From Arcobacter nitrofigilis (lineage in GTDB: Bacteria > Campylobacterota > Campylobacteria > Campylobacterales > Arcobacteraceae): a stretch of DNA of 35,611 bases. The translations under genes and the position numbers were made by a program. The notes beneath the pieces were generated by a model. The model was not told the origin of the DNA and did not search any database. It saw only the letters and a program-made list of their open reading frames with translations. Below, piece after piece: positions 1 through 10,800 of this stretch (its first letter is position 1; every line of letters begins with the position of its first letter). The stretch lies in contig DYJR01000005.1 in NCBI GenBank assembly GCA_020723015.1, positions 1 through 35,611 of the forward strand. Direction: 5' to 3'.

Positions 1-2
1 AA

Positions 3-164
3 ATATTTGAAAATGATTTAAAGGAGCCTTTAAAGCTTAAATCTTTTGTGAAATATGATAAATGTTTTACGATAGATTCTAAAATAATAGATAAAAAATT
101 GACTTCAGTAACTGATGATTTTTTTGCAAAAAATAAAAAACCTGTTTTTAGTGAAGTGTTTTAG
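3..164 (+). CDS. 3' end of a CDS truncated by the window edge; possible PemK/MazF-family toxin C-terminus
   Basis: Open frame from the window edge to TAG at 162-164: IFENDLKEPLKLKSFVKYDKCFTIDSKIIDKKLTSVTDDFFAKNKKPVFSEVF*. The 'L..kSfVkyDk.fTid..ii.kk' pattern resembles the C-terminal part of PemK/MazF-like proteins. Only about 53 aa are visible. Confidence 0.4.
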   Translation: MFENDLKEPLKLKSFVKYDKCFTIDSKIIDKKLTSVTDDFFAKNKKPVFSEVF

Positions 165-241
165 AGTTGCACTTTGGAACACTTCTTCCTTCTAATCAAA
201 TTTATGATACAATACGCAAATATAATATTATTGGAGAACTA

Positions 242-1846
242 ATGGTACAAGTCGTTAACTTGAAAAAAGCTTTTGGACCTAGGGTACTTTTTGCTGAAAT
301 AAATCTAAAACTAGATGCAGGTAAAAGATACGGTCTTATCGGTGCAAACGGTGCTGGAAAAACAACATTTCTAAAAATCCTAAGCGGTGAAGAAGATGCT
401 ACGGAAGGTGAAGTACAAATCGCCGGAGGTAAAAAAGTAGGAGTTTTGAGCCAAAATCAATACGCTTATGAAAACTTTACTATTTTTGATGCTGTTTTAT
501 ACGGTAACAAAAAATTATATGATGCTATCAAAGAAAAAGAGACTCTATATATGTCTGAAGAGTTTACGGATGAAGTGAACAACCGTCTTGCAGAACTAGA
601 GATAATCTGCTGTGAAGAAGACCCTACTTATGAATATGATATAAAAATCACAAAAATTCTTGAAGATTTGGGATTCCCTGCTAGTCAGCATCAGGATTTG
701 ATGAGCACTATCACTGGCGGTGATAAGTTTAAGGTATTACTAGCTCAAGTTCTTTTCCCAAAACCTGATATTTTATTCCTAGATGAGCCTACGAACAACC
801 TTGATATAGAGACTATCGGATGGCTTGAAAACCAACTTCAACATCATGAAGGTACTATGGTAGTTATATCTCACGATAGACACTTCTTAAATGCGGTATG
901 TACGCATATTCTTGACGTTGACTTCAAACAAATTAGAGAGTTTAGCGGTAACTACGATGATTGGTACATAGCTTCTACCTTGGTAGCAAAACAAGCTCAA
1001 ATCGACCGTGACAAAAAACTAAAAGAAAAAGCGGAGTTGGAGAAATTTATCGCAAGATTTAGTGCAAATGCTTCAAAAGCAAGACAAGCTACAAGTCGCC
1101 AAAAACAACTTGAAAAACTTGATATTTCAGTTATTTCAGTATCAAGCAGAAGAGACCCGAGCATAGTATTTAAACAAAAAAGAGAAGCAGGTAAAGAGGT
1201 GTTAGAGGTTAAAAATATCTCAAAAAGCTATGACGGTGTAAAAGTTCTTGATAATATTTCGTTTATGTTCGATAAGGGTGATAAAATAGCTCTTATAGGA
1301 CACAACGGTGTGGGTAAAACTACGCTTTGTGAGATATTGATAGGCAATATTAAGCCAGACGCCGGTGAAGTAAGATGGGGGGCTACTATAACTACAAGCT
1401 ATTTCCCGCAAAATACTACCGATATAATCAAAGGTGATTTTACACTTTATGATTGGTTGAGAAACTTCGATAGAGAAGCTGATATAGGTGAGATTAGAAA
1501 TTGTCTTGGAAGAATGCTTTTTAACGGTCAAGAACAAGAAAAACTCGTAAAAAGTTGTAGCGGTGGTGAAAAACACAGAATGATGCTTAGTAAAATTATG
1601 CTAGAACAAGGTAACTTTTTGCTTCTTGACGAACCTACCAACCACCTTGACCTAGAGGCTATTATTGCTCTTGGTGAAGCTTTGTATAACTACGAAGGTG
1701 GTTGTATTTGTGTTTCTCACGATAGGGAGTTGCTAGACGCATTTGCAAATAGAATCATAGAGATACAAGAAAACGGAACTATTATAGACTTCAAAGGAAG
1801 TTACGAAGAGTTTGTAGAGCACAAAAAGGCATCTAAAACATTTTAA
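242..1846 (+). CDS. ybiT: ABC-F family ATP-binding protein, YbiT type
   Basis: Two ABC domains (Walker A GANGAGKTT and GHNGVGKTT; Walker B ILFLDEPTNNLD and FLLLDEPTNHLD) with a linker FIARFSANASKARQATSRQKQLEKL that strongly resembles E. coli YbiT, and no transmembrane domain. The track start (167) is probably too early: MVQVVNLKKAFGPRVLF at 242 has a GGAG about 8 nt upstream. Confidence 0.9.
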   Translation: MVQVVNLKKAFGPRVLFAEINLKLDAGKRYGLIGANGAGKTTFLKILSGEEDATEGEVQIAGGKKVGVLSQNQYAYENFTIFDAVLYGNKKLYDAIKEKETLYMSEEFTDEVNNRLAELEIICCEEDPTYEYDIKITKILEDLGFPASQHQDLMSTITGGDKFKVLLAQVLFPKPDILFLDEPTNNLDIETIGWLENQLQHHEGTMVVISHDRHFLNAVCTHILDVDFKQIREFSGNYDDWYIASTLVAKQAQIDRDKKLKEKAELEKFIARFSANASKARQATSRQKQLEKLDISVISVSSRRDPSIVFKQKREAGKEVLEVKNISKSYDGVKVLDNISFMFDKGDKIALIGHNGVGKTTLCEILIGNIKPDAGEVRWGATITTSYFPQNTTDIIKGDFTLYDWLRNFDREADIGEIRNCLGRMLFNGQEQEKLVKSCSGGEKHRMMLSKIMLEQGNFLLLDEPTNHLDLEAIIALGEALYNYEGGCICVSHDRELLDAFANRIIEIQENGTIIDFKGSYEEFVEHKKASKTF

Positions 1847-1859
1847 ATAGGTTTAAGAG

Positions 1860-3389
1860 TTGATAAAACAAATCCTACAAAAAGCCTTACAATATCAAGA
1901 GTCGGGAGATTTTTCTTCCGCTCTTGAGATATATCAAAAAGAACTATCAAAACAAAACTCAAAAGCAGAACTTGTTTTTATATTCGGTAATAGTGCGAAT
2001 ATCCATTTTCTACAATCAAACTACGAAAAAGCAAAAGAACTTTATAAACAAGCTTTACGAATAGACAAAAACAATCAGCTTATCCATTTCAATTTTGGAG
2101 TTTTGTATCTAAAATTAGAAGAGTTTGCAAACGCACAAATACATCTTGAATCCTCAAATAAACTAAGTCCAAAACATTATGCTACAAAACTAAATCTAGC
2201 AATTTGCTATAAAAATCTAAAACTATACGAAAAAGCATTTTCTTTGTATGCAGATATGATAACTATAAATTATAATGATATGGATACGTTGTATAATCTT
2301 GGGAATTTGTATATAAGCGTGGAAAAATACGGCTTTGCAATAAAGTATTATATGAAAGTAATCAAACAAGACAAGAGTTACTATAAGGCTTTATACGGGA
2401 TAGGTTTGGCATATCATAAGATACTAAAAAACAAAAAAGCTTTGCTTTATTTTGATAGGGCATTGGCAATAAAACCTGATTACAAAGATTGTTTATTTGC
2501 CAAATCTTTGGCATTGTTGCAAAGGGGTGACTATAAAGCCGGATGGGAGTTGTATAAGTATAGATTTGAAGCAAAAAATCCTCTAAATAAGCCAAATTAT
2601 AGCTCTGTTTATTATTACGGTGAAGATTTAGAAGGTAAGACTATTTTGGTTCAAGGTGAACAGGGATTTGGTGATAATATACAGTTTTGCAGGTTTTTAC
2701 ACTATCTAAAAGATGCGAAGAAGGTCTATTTTGCCGTGAGAGAACCGCTTAAAAAACTTATGGGCGAGAGTTTTCCTTGGGTTGAAATATGCGGTGATAA
2801 AGATGTGCTTTATGATGTGGATTATTATGTATCATTGATGGATTTGCCTAGAATGTTAGGCGGTGTGGATGTATTTGAAGATATAAAAATACCGTATCTA
2901 AAAACACTACAAAAATCACCTATTGAATTTGATAAAAAAAGATTTAAAATAGGTTTTTGTTGGAGCGGTAATAGCGACCATCTCAACAATAAAAATCGTT
3001 CAATCCCTTATGAGTATTTTGAAAGATTAATCGATAAATTTGATAATATATATTTTTATTCTATACAAAAAGATAATCTTTCCGAGCTTCCAAAAAAAGG
3101 TAATTTGATAGATTTGAAAGATGTTTTGGATGATTTTAGTATCACAGCTTCAATAGTAAAAGAGCTTGATTTGATACTCTCAATAGATAGCTCACTTGCC
3201 CATTTATCAGGAGCTTTGTCCCAAAAAGCCTATCTTTTGCTTCCACGATATAGAGAATGGAGATGGCTAGAAAATGCAAAAAGTACTAGATGGTACCCAA
3301 GTATAAAAATAATAAATCAAGAGAGTCAAAACGACTGGAAAAAAGTGTTTGAAAAAATAGAGGATGAAATATGCAAAACGATAATATAA
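1860..3389 (+). CDS. TPR-repeat protein with C-terminal glycosyltransferase-like domain
   Basis: N-terminal 34-aa TPR repeats (e.g. AELVFIFGNSANIHFLQSNYEKAKELYKQALRIDKNN). C-terminal motifs ILVQGEQGFGDNIQFCRFLHYLK, IGFCWSGNSDHLNNKNRSIP and LILSIDSSLAHLSGALSQKAYLLLPRYREWRWL are typical of TPR-containing glycosyltransferase-family (GT9-like) proteins. TTG start. Confidence 0.8.
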   Translation: MIKQILQKALQYQESGDFSSALEIYQKELSKQNSKAELVFIFGNSANIHFLQSNYEKAKELYKQALRIDKNNQLIHFNFGVLYLKLEEFANAQIHLESSNKLSPKHYATKLNLAICYKNLKLYEKAFSLYADMITINYNDMDTLYNLGNLYISVEKYGFAIKYYMKVIKQDKSYYKALYGIGLAYHKILKNKKALLYFDRALAIKPDYKDCLFAKSLALLQRGDYKAGWELYKYRFEAKNPLNKPNYSSVYYYGEDLEGKTILVQGEQGFGDNIQFCRFLHYLKDAKKVYFAVREPLKKLMGESFPWVEICGDKDVLYDVDYYVSLMDLPRMLGGVDVFEDIKIPYLKTLQKSPIEFDKKRFKIGFCWSGNSDHLNNKNRSIPYEYFERLIDKFDNIYFYSIQKDNLSELPKKGNLIDLKDVLDDFSITASIVKELDLILSIDSSLAHLSGALSQKAYLLLPRYREWRWLENAKSTRWYPSIKIINQESQNDWKKVFEKIEDEICKTII

Positions 3390-4201
3390 ATTTGATAGAC
3401 GACAGTGGATTTAATAGACTGAAAAAGTCGAAATACGGATATTGTCTTTATAACAAACATGATATGTATGTGGGTAAATCTATCGATTTGTACGGTGAAT
3501 ATTGCGGAGATGAAGCTAGTTTTTTGGCTCAAATTTGTAAGTCCGGCGATACCGTAGTGGAAGTTGGTGCAAATATAGGAACTCATACCATAATGATGGC
3601 TCAAAAAGTTGGATTGAGAGGTAAAGTTTTTGCTTTTGAACCCCAAAGAATTGTTTATCAGACATTGTGTGCCAATATCGCTTTGAATTCTCTACGAAAC
3701 GTATATGCGTTTAATACGGCTGTGGGTGCGACTACAGGGTATGTTTATATACCTAGCATGGATTATGAGTCTAGTAATAACTTCGGTGGAGTAAGCGTTG
3801 AAGAAGATATTCAAGGTGAAAAAGTACAACTCGTCAAACTTGATGATTGTTTGGAAATAGACTCATGTAAGCTTATCAAAATTGACGTTGAGGGGATGGA
3901 GCTTGATGTGCTAAAAGGTGCAGTAAACATAATTTCCCGACATTCACCGATACTTTACCTTGAAAACGATCGCGTAGAAAAATCAAAAGAGTTGATAGAG
4001 TATTTATGGTCTTTGGATTATGAGTTGTATTGGCATTTACCGAAACTTTTTAATTCTGCTAATTTTTATGAACTACAAGAGAATTTAATAGGAAATTTTA
4101 TTTCAATAAATATGCTTTGTATAAATAAAAAAAGTGATATAAAAATAGTCAATATGACTAAGGTTATTGATAGTGGTTATCATCCAAGTAGTAGAAAATA
4201 A
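3371..4201 (+). CDS. FkbM-family SAM-dependent methyltransferase
   Basis: SAM-binding motif VVEVGANIGTHTIMMAQKVGLRGKVFAFEPQ, plus LVKLDDCLEIDSCKLIKIDVEGMELDVLKGA typical of FkbM methyltransferases. Overlaps the upstream CDS by 19 nt, suggesting translational coupling. Confidence 0.85.
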   Translation: MQNDNINLIDDSGFNRLKKSKYGYCLYNKHDMYVGKSIDLYGEYCGDEASFLAQICKSGDTVVEVGANIGTHTIMMAQKVGLRGKVFAFEPQRIVYQTLCANIALNSLRNVYAFNTAVGATTGYVYIPSMDYESSNNFGGVSVEEDIQGEKVQLVKLDDCLEIDSCKLIKIDVEGMELDVLKGAVNIISRHSPILYLENDRVEKSKELIEYLWSLDYELYWHLPKLFNSANFYELQENLIGNFISINMLCINKKSDIKIVNMTKVIDSGYHPSSRK

Positions 4202-4346
4202 CTATTATAACTTATAAATAATATTTATTATCGATAAGCCTTCTAAAGAGGATAAAAATTGTCCCATAAAAGCCCATTTTGTCTTGTTTTTGTAACTTTT
4301 TTATTTAAGCATTAATTAATTATTATTTTAGTATTATAAACATAGT

Positions 4347-4362
4347 TATACTACACAAAGGA
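4347..4362 (+). promoter_or_regulatory. Candidate -10 element (TATACT, 4347-4352) and ribosome binding site (AAAGGA, 4357-4362) for the giant gene
   Basis: Very AT-rich 169-bp intergenic region. TATACT lies 18 nt and AAAGGA lies 8 nt before the ATG at 4371. An alternative -10 is TATAAA at 4335-4340. The RBS is convincing; the -10 choice is weak. Confidence 0.35.
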
Positions 4363-4370
4363 AAATAGCT

Positions 4371-4830
4371 ATGCCACAAGAAAATCAAACGTTAAATAAT
4401 CCAAATCCTCAGACTGCCGAAGTGTTGATGAGTGACAAAGATATACTCTCTTACCAAGCTAAAAAAGTAACGATAAAAAAAGAACCTGCAAAAGGGCAGA
4501 ATGTTGCCGTGTATGTACGTCCAGGGGATCAGGTAGAGTTTAATGTGGACGGTCTTGATTTAGAAAGTTTGGAATATAGACTCGTAGGCGGTGATATAGT
4601 TGTGCAGTTACCAAGTGGCGGTTTAATGACTTTCGTATCCATGGCATTGATGGGATATAGCGACAACCCTCCGGGCTTTATGAGTGTAGGTGGGCAAACT
4701 TTTAGTTTGGGTCAAGTGTTGTCTCAAATAGAAGAAGTTAATGATTTGCCTTTTACATCGTTACCCGTTGAAGCAGATATTCAAAGAGAGGATAATGTAA
4801 AAAAAATAGTTGAAGAACTTGAGGAGACTT
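4371..4830 (+). other. N-terminal module of the giant protein, possibly an outer-membrane retention module
   Basis: RPGDQVEFNVDGLDLESLEYRLVGGDIVVQLPSGGLMTFVSMALMGYSDNPPGFMSVGGQTFSLGQVLSQIEEVNDLP resembles N-termini of other giant T1SS surface proteins of Campylobacterota/Proteobacteria. It is non-repetitive within the ORF and has no Sec signal. Confidence 0.55.
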
Positions 4831-7800
4831 TAAAGCAAGTTTCTCAGATGGTAGTTCAACAAGAGTACATTGACGAAGCGACAAAAACCGCTGATGCAGA
4901 TGATGCCTTGAAATTTGCGGAGCCTCCGGTAGAGATACCTGAAGTAGTAGAGAACAAATATACATCGGATGCTCCGACAAATCCTATGACAAGTGCTAAA
5001 AATTCTAAAGTTGAGGGTGTCGTTCCTACGTTGACGTTTGATATTGATATTCAGCATATAGAGGTGACCGATGAAATAACAGGAAGCGGTCTTGCTACCA
5101 CTTTATTCGTAACAGGAGGGGGAGGGGGAGTATATGCTAATGATTACCCTAGTAATCCTGCTTTAAGTGAACTTCAAAAGCAAACTAATGCAGAAGATGT
5201 TGATTATAGATCGGCGAATAGTTTCGTTGCAAATCAATCCGTCATAACGGCAGACAATCCTACGTTTTTCGGTGAAACGTATACTTCAAGACTTATTAAA
5301 CTTTCTCCTTCCCAACCGGCAGGATTTGGACTAACCGTAATCAAAGTAAGCGGTGTTCCAAGCGGTGTTTCAATCGTAGGCGGTACGTCACAAGGCGGTG
5401 GAGTTTGGCTTATAAATGAAGCCGATGATTTGACCGGTGGTTTTACGGTAAATGAAAATAACGGTGAAATAAATTTCGCTATCAAATATGAAACAAGCGT
5501 ATCGACAAATTTTGCTATGACCATAGAAGCAGAATCCGTATGGAGTCTTGATAATCTAGATGTTGCTCAACAAGTCAATGCGGAAGAGCCTGTAATAACT
5601 AGTATTACCTTTGAAAAGACTTACGGCGTAAATATCAAAGAAGTTGACTTGGATACTCCTTTAAGCTACAAATATACCGAAGTGGGAGGATATGCAGACG
5701 GTTTCGTACTAGCTACAAATTTGAACGATAATATTATCCGTACCGGAGATATCGATACCACGGTAATAGGCGGTGTTACTACGGATAGTATTATAGCACA
5801 AAGCGGAGATGATAGCCTTTACGGTGGTAAAGGTAATGATACGATAGCTCCAGGACTCGGTGATGACTTAGTTGACGGCGGTGAAGGAAACGATACGGTA
5901 TCTTATAATCAGCTTGTTTCGTCAAACGCGGGCGCAGGTGTTATTATAGATTTAATAGCAGGAACTGCTACCGGTTCAGGCAATGATACTTTGGTCAATA
6001 TCGAAAATATTGAAGGTAGTACTTTTAGAGATACGTTAAGCGGTAGTAATATAGCCAATATTATCTTAGGTGGAGCAGAAAACGATACTATTGACGGCAA
6101 AAGCGGTGATGACTCATTATACGGTGAAGCAGGAAACGACACCGTTAGAAGCGGAGACGGTAGTAACTATATAGACGGAGGTACCGGAACCGATACCATT
6201 GATTATAGTGCTTTAACAGATACAAACGGTGTAACGGTGAGATTATTAAGCCCCGATGCCATGACACTAGGTGAATCTTGGGGTGATGCTTCATCTGCAG
6301 GTGGTACCGATAGATTGGTAAGTATTGAAAATGTAATAGGAAGTGATTATAATGATACTTTTAGCGGTGCCGATAATACGAACAATACATTTGACGGAAG
6401 AAGCGGCAGCGATATTATTGATTATAGTTCTTATACTAGCAATGCAATCAATGCAAATTTGGATGAAGGTTGGGTAATAGGTCAAGGAACCGATAAGCTA
6501 ATAAATATTGAAGCGATTAAAGGTACCGATTTATTGGCATTTGGAGATACTATTATAGGTTCTGCAAGTGTAGATAATACCATATACGGTATGGCAGGAA
6601 ACGACACTCTAAAGGGTGTCGGAGGGGCAAATAGTCTTTATGGCGGAAGTGGTAATGATTTAATACATAGTGGTACCGGTAATGATTTGATAGACGGAGG
6701 AACGGGAACTAATACTTTAAGTTATGAGGATGTGATAGCAATAGGTGATGCTACGACTACAGGGGTAACTGTTAAACTATATGATACCAATGCTCAAGAT
6801 ACCGGTAAAGGCGGTATTGATACTATTTCAAATATCCAAAATCTTATTGGTACTTCAAAAAACGATACCTTGTCCGGAAATCTAGGTGTAAATACTATAA
6901 ATGGTCTTGGTGGAACGGATACGGTTGATTATAGTTATTCATTAAACGCAATTAATGCAAATTTATTAACAGGTATTGTTGATAAAGGTAATTCTACTGC
7001 CGATACTATTTTGAATATCGAAAATATTATAGGGACTGATTTAAACGATACCATAATAGGAAGTAACGTAGCAAATGTTTTAGACGGTGGCGACGGTGAT
7101 GATTATTTTATGGGGAATGCCGGAAACAACACTATTTTAGGTGGTGACGGAAGCGACTTAGTGGATTATAGCGGTGCAAGTTTCGGTGTAAAAATAGCTC
7201 TTGATAATAGTGGAAACGGCACTGCTCTTATAGGTTCTCAAACCGATACTTTAGAGGGTATAGAAAATATAAAAGGTAGTAATTATTCAGATACTATTAT
7301 CTCCAATGATACGAATAGTATGTCAAATACTTTTTGGGGTGGTATAGGTAACGATACGCTAGGCGGTGGAAGCGGAAATGATTATATATACGGTGAAAGC
7401 GGTGATGATAAAATAATAGCTAGTAGCGGTAGTGATTTTATAGACGGTGGAAGTGATAGCGAAATATTCGGTGACACATTGGATTTTTCTAGTATAAATG
7501 CACAGATTGCTTTAACTCTTGCGGAGGACGGTAACGAATCAAGGGCTTATGAAGACGGTATCGCAACACATAGAGTTTATAACGTAGAAAATATTATCGC
7601 TAGTGATTTGGATAGTACCCTAAAAGGAAACAGTAAAAACAATACTCTAACCGGTGGTGCAGGGGATGATACCCTAAGCGGCGGTGCAGGGACAAACTAT
7701 CTCGACGGTGGAAGCGGTGTAAATACCGTAGATTATAGTGATGCATCAAACGAGGTAACGGTAGATTTAAGTAAATCAGGTATTCAAGAGGTTTATACGG

Positions 7801-10800
7801 TAGGGGCTATTAAGGTCAAAGACGTGTTGGTAAATATCCAAAACGTAATAGGAAGTAACCATAAAGATATAATTACCGGCAATAGTGCTTCGAACTCGCT
7901 TTACGGTGGATTGGGAAATGATACGATAGTGGGAAGTAGTGGGAATGATACGCTAGACGGCGGTGACGGCATAGACGTAGCTAGTTATACCAATGCTACA
8001 GAGGATTTGAATATCGATCTCGGAGTTTCAGGAGTTGCGGTGAGTATAAGCCCGACTTACGGTAGTGATACGTTTATTAGTATAGAGGGTGCTATAGGCG
8101 GAAGCGGAGATGATACTATTACGGGAACAAGTAGTTCAAATGTACTTATAGGCGGTGACGGTGATGATACGTTGCTATCAAACGGTAATAACGGCAATGA
8201 TGAATTAGACGTTATAGACGGTGGAAGCGGTACCGACTTTGTAAGTTTTGCATTCGGCGGTGCTACAAACGTTACCCTTGATTTAGCTGATAGCGGTATT
8301 CAAAATACAGGTAAGGGTAAAGTACAAATAACAAATATAGAAAATGTCGAGGGTGGTGCAGGTAACGATAAACTATACGGTAATAGTAGTAATAATACGT
8401 TAAGCGGTTTGGCCGGTGATGATACGTTAGTGGGTCGTGCAGGTAATAATAAACTTGACGGTGGATCTGATTTTGATACGGCTGATTATAGTAGCGTAAG
8501 TAGTTTAAATGGAATTAAAGTAAATCTAGGATTAGCTACGGAGCAAGTACAAAATAACGGTTATGTAGGTAAAGATACGCTTGTGGATATAGAAAAAATT
8601 ATAGCTACGAATAATGTAGATATTATTCAAGGAAGCACCACAAGAGTAGATGCTAATACTTTGTATTTTGAGCTTGGTGCAGGAAATGATACGATATATG
8701 CAGGAAGCGGTGCAAACGTAATATATACTTCAAGAATAGATGAAAACGGTATTGATTATACAAGTTATAATAACACGGTATTTAGCGGTAGCGATAGCGA
8801 TACGGTGTATGGAAGTAGCGGTAGCGATACTTTTGTAGTTTCTTCAAATGATGCTCTAGGTACTACGGGTAATGATACTTTTTACGGTATAAGCGGTACA
8901 AATACGATAGACTATAGTCAAGTAACCGATAGTGATATAAATGGTACTACAGGTGGAATTGACGTAACGTTAGACGGTACTAATGTGATAAATATAGTGC
9001 TTAAAGACGGCGGTAATACAAATACTATTCAAAACGTATCTCATATTATCGGTACCGGTAATAACGATACTTTAACTGGAGATAGTTTTAATAATATCCT
9101 TGACGGTGGTACAGGTGACGATACAATTTTTGGAACGGCAGGAAATAACACTTTAAGCGGTGGAAGCGGTGCTGATTCGATAACAGGCGGTACCGGAATA
9201 GATACGATATACGGCGGACTAGGTGATGATATAGTATTTAGTAGTATCGGAAATGATACAGTTTACGGCGGTGACGGTATCGATACTTTTGATTTGAACG
9301 GCAGAACAGGAATAGCATTCGTAAACTTAGGGGAAAATAGATCAAGAATAGATACAAACAGTAACGGTGATTTTGATACGGATGATGAAAACGATGTATT
9401 GTTTAGTATAGAAAAAGTTATAGGAAATAGTTCAGATAATACTATCTACGGTGATAGTAATACAAATATTCTTGACGGTGGAACGGCAGGTAACAATTCT
9501 TTATACGGTGCCGGCGGTGATGATACCTTGATAGGAAGCGGAAGCGGAATAGATATAGCTTATTATAAACCGACAAGTGTGTCTATTTATGTTGATATGA
9601 CACAAACTAATCAAATAGTAAGAGACGGTGACGGAGGTTCCGATAAACTTATAGATATAAATGAGATTTACGGTTCGGATTATGGAGATACTTTTAGCGG
9701 TAACGGTGATAATAACACTTTTAGAGGTAGTGTAGGAGATGATACGTTCTATAGTAGTGCAGGTTCTAACGTGCATGACGGTGGGGCTGATAATGATTTA
9801 TTTTTAATTACTTCAAAAGACCATGGTGTCGATACCTTAATAGGTGGACTAGGAAGTGATACGGTTGATTTTAGCGGTGTTGTAGATTTAGGTACGCCTA
9901 CTAGAGGATTGGTTATTGAATTGGATGGTAATGAAACGGTACAGGCTACATTAAATGACGTAAATTCACATAAACTAACAGGTGTAGAAAATATTACCGG
10001 TACTATATATGATGATACTATTATCGGTGACCATAATAATAATATTTTACGAGGTCATGCCGGTGACAATACTCTTATAGGCGGTGCAGGTGATGATACT
10101 CTTGTCGGCGGTATAGGTACGGATGTAGCTAGTTATGAAACATCTACAAGCGGTATAGACATAGATTTAACTCAGATTAATTTTCAAGTTACAGATGACG
10201 GTCTTGGCGGAAGAGATAAGCTTGACGGTATAGATACTATCATAGGTAGTGATTATGCCGATACGTTCAAAGGTAGCACTACAGATGACACTTTTATGGG
10301 TGGCATAGGTGATGATTGGTTTATAGGAAGTCAAGGAAGTGATTATTACCAAGGCGGTTCTACAAGTAGTGATACTGTCGATTATAGTGGTGCTACAACA
10401 GATTTAAATATAGATATTAACGACGGTGCAAAATATATCAATTCTTTTTACGGAACGCATACGTTTATCGATATTAACGGTATAGTTGGTGGAAGCGGAG
10501 ATGATACGCTTACCGGTAATAGCGGAAGAAATACTCTTGTGGGCGGAAGCGGAGATGATACGCTTTTAGGATTTGGAGGAGATGATTATATTGACGGTGG
10601 AAGCGGAAGTGACTTCGTAAGCTTTGCTTATACTTCTAAAGATATTGAACTTGATTTGGCTATTACGGATGCACAAGATACAAATGACGGTATGCTAACT
10701 ATCAAAAATATTCAAAATATAGCAGGCGGTGCAGGCAGCGACACAATTTACGGTAATACCGATAATAACATTCTAAGCGGAGGATACGGTAGCGATACGC

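Noticed and set aside
242-1846. ABC ATPase next to the giant gene as the T1SS exporter ATPase
   Set aside because: It is a duplicated-ABC ABC-F (YbiT-like) protein without transmembrane or C39-like domain. These act on ribosomes, not in secretion.
3326-3646. Minus-strand ORF 3326-3646 (106 aa) and 1220-1576 (118 aa)
   Set aside because: Antisense to well-supported TPR-GT/FkbM and ABC-F genes; no recognisable domain.
4202-4370. Structured RNA or riboswitch in the intergenic region before the giant gene
   Set aside because: AT-rich with no convincing stem or conserved motif that I could identify. A promoter region is the simpler reading.
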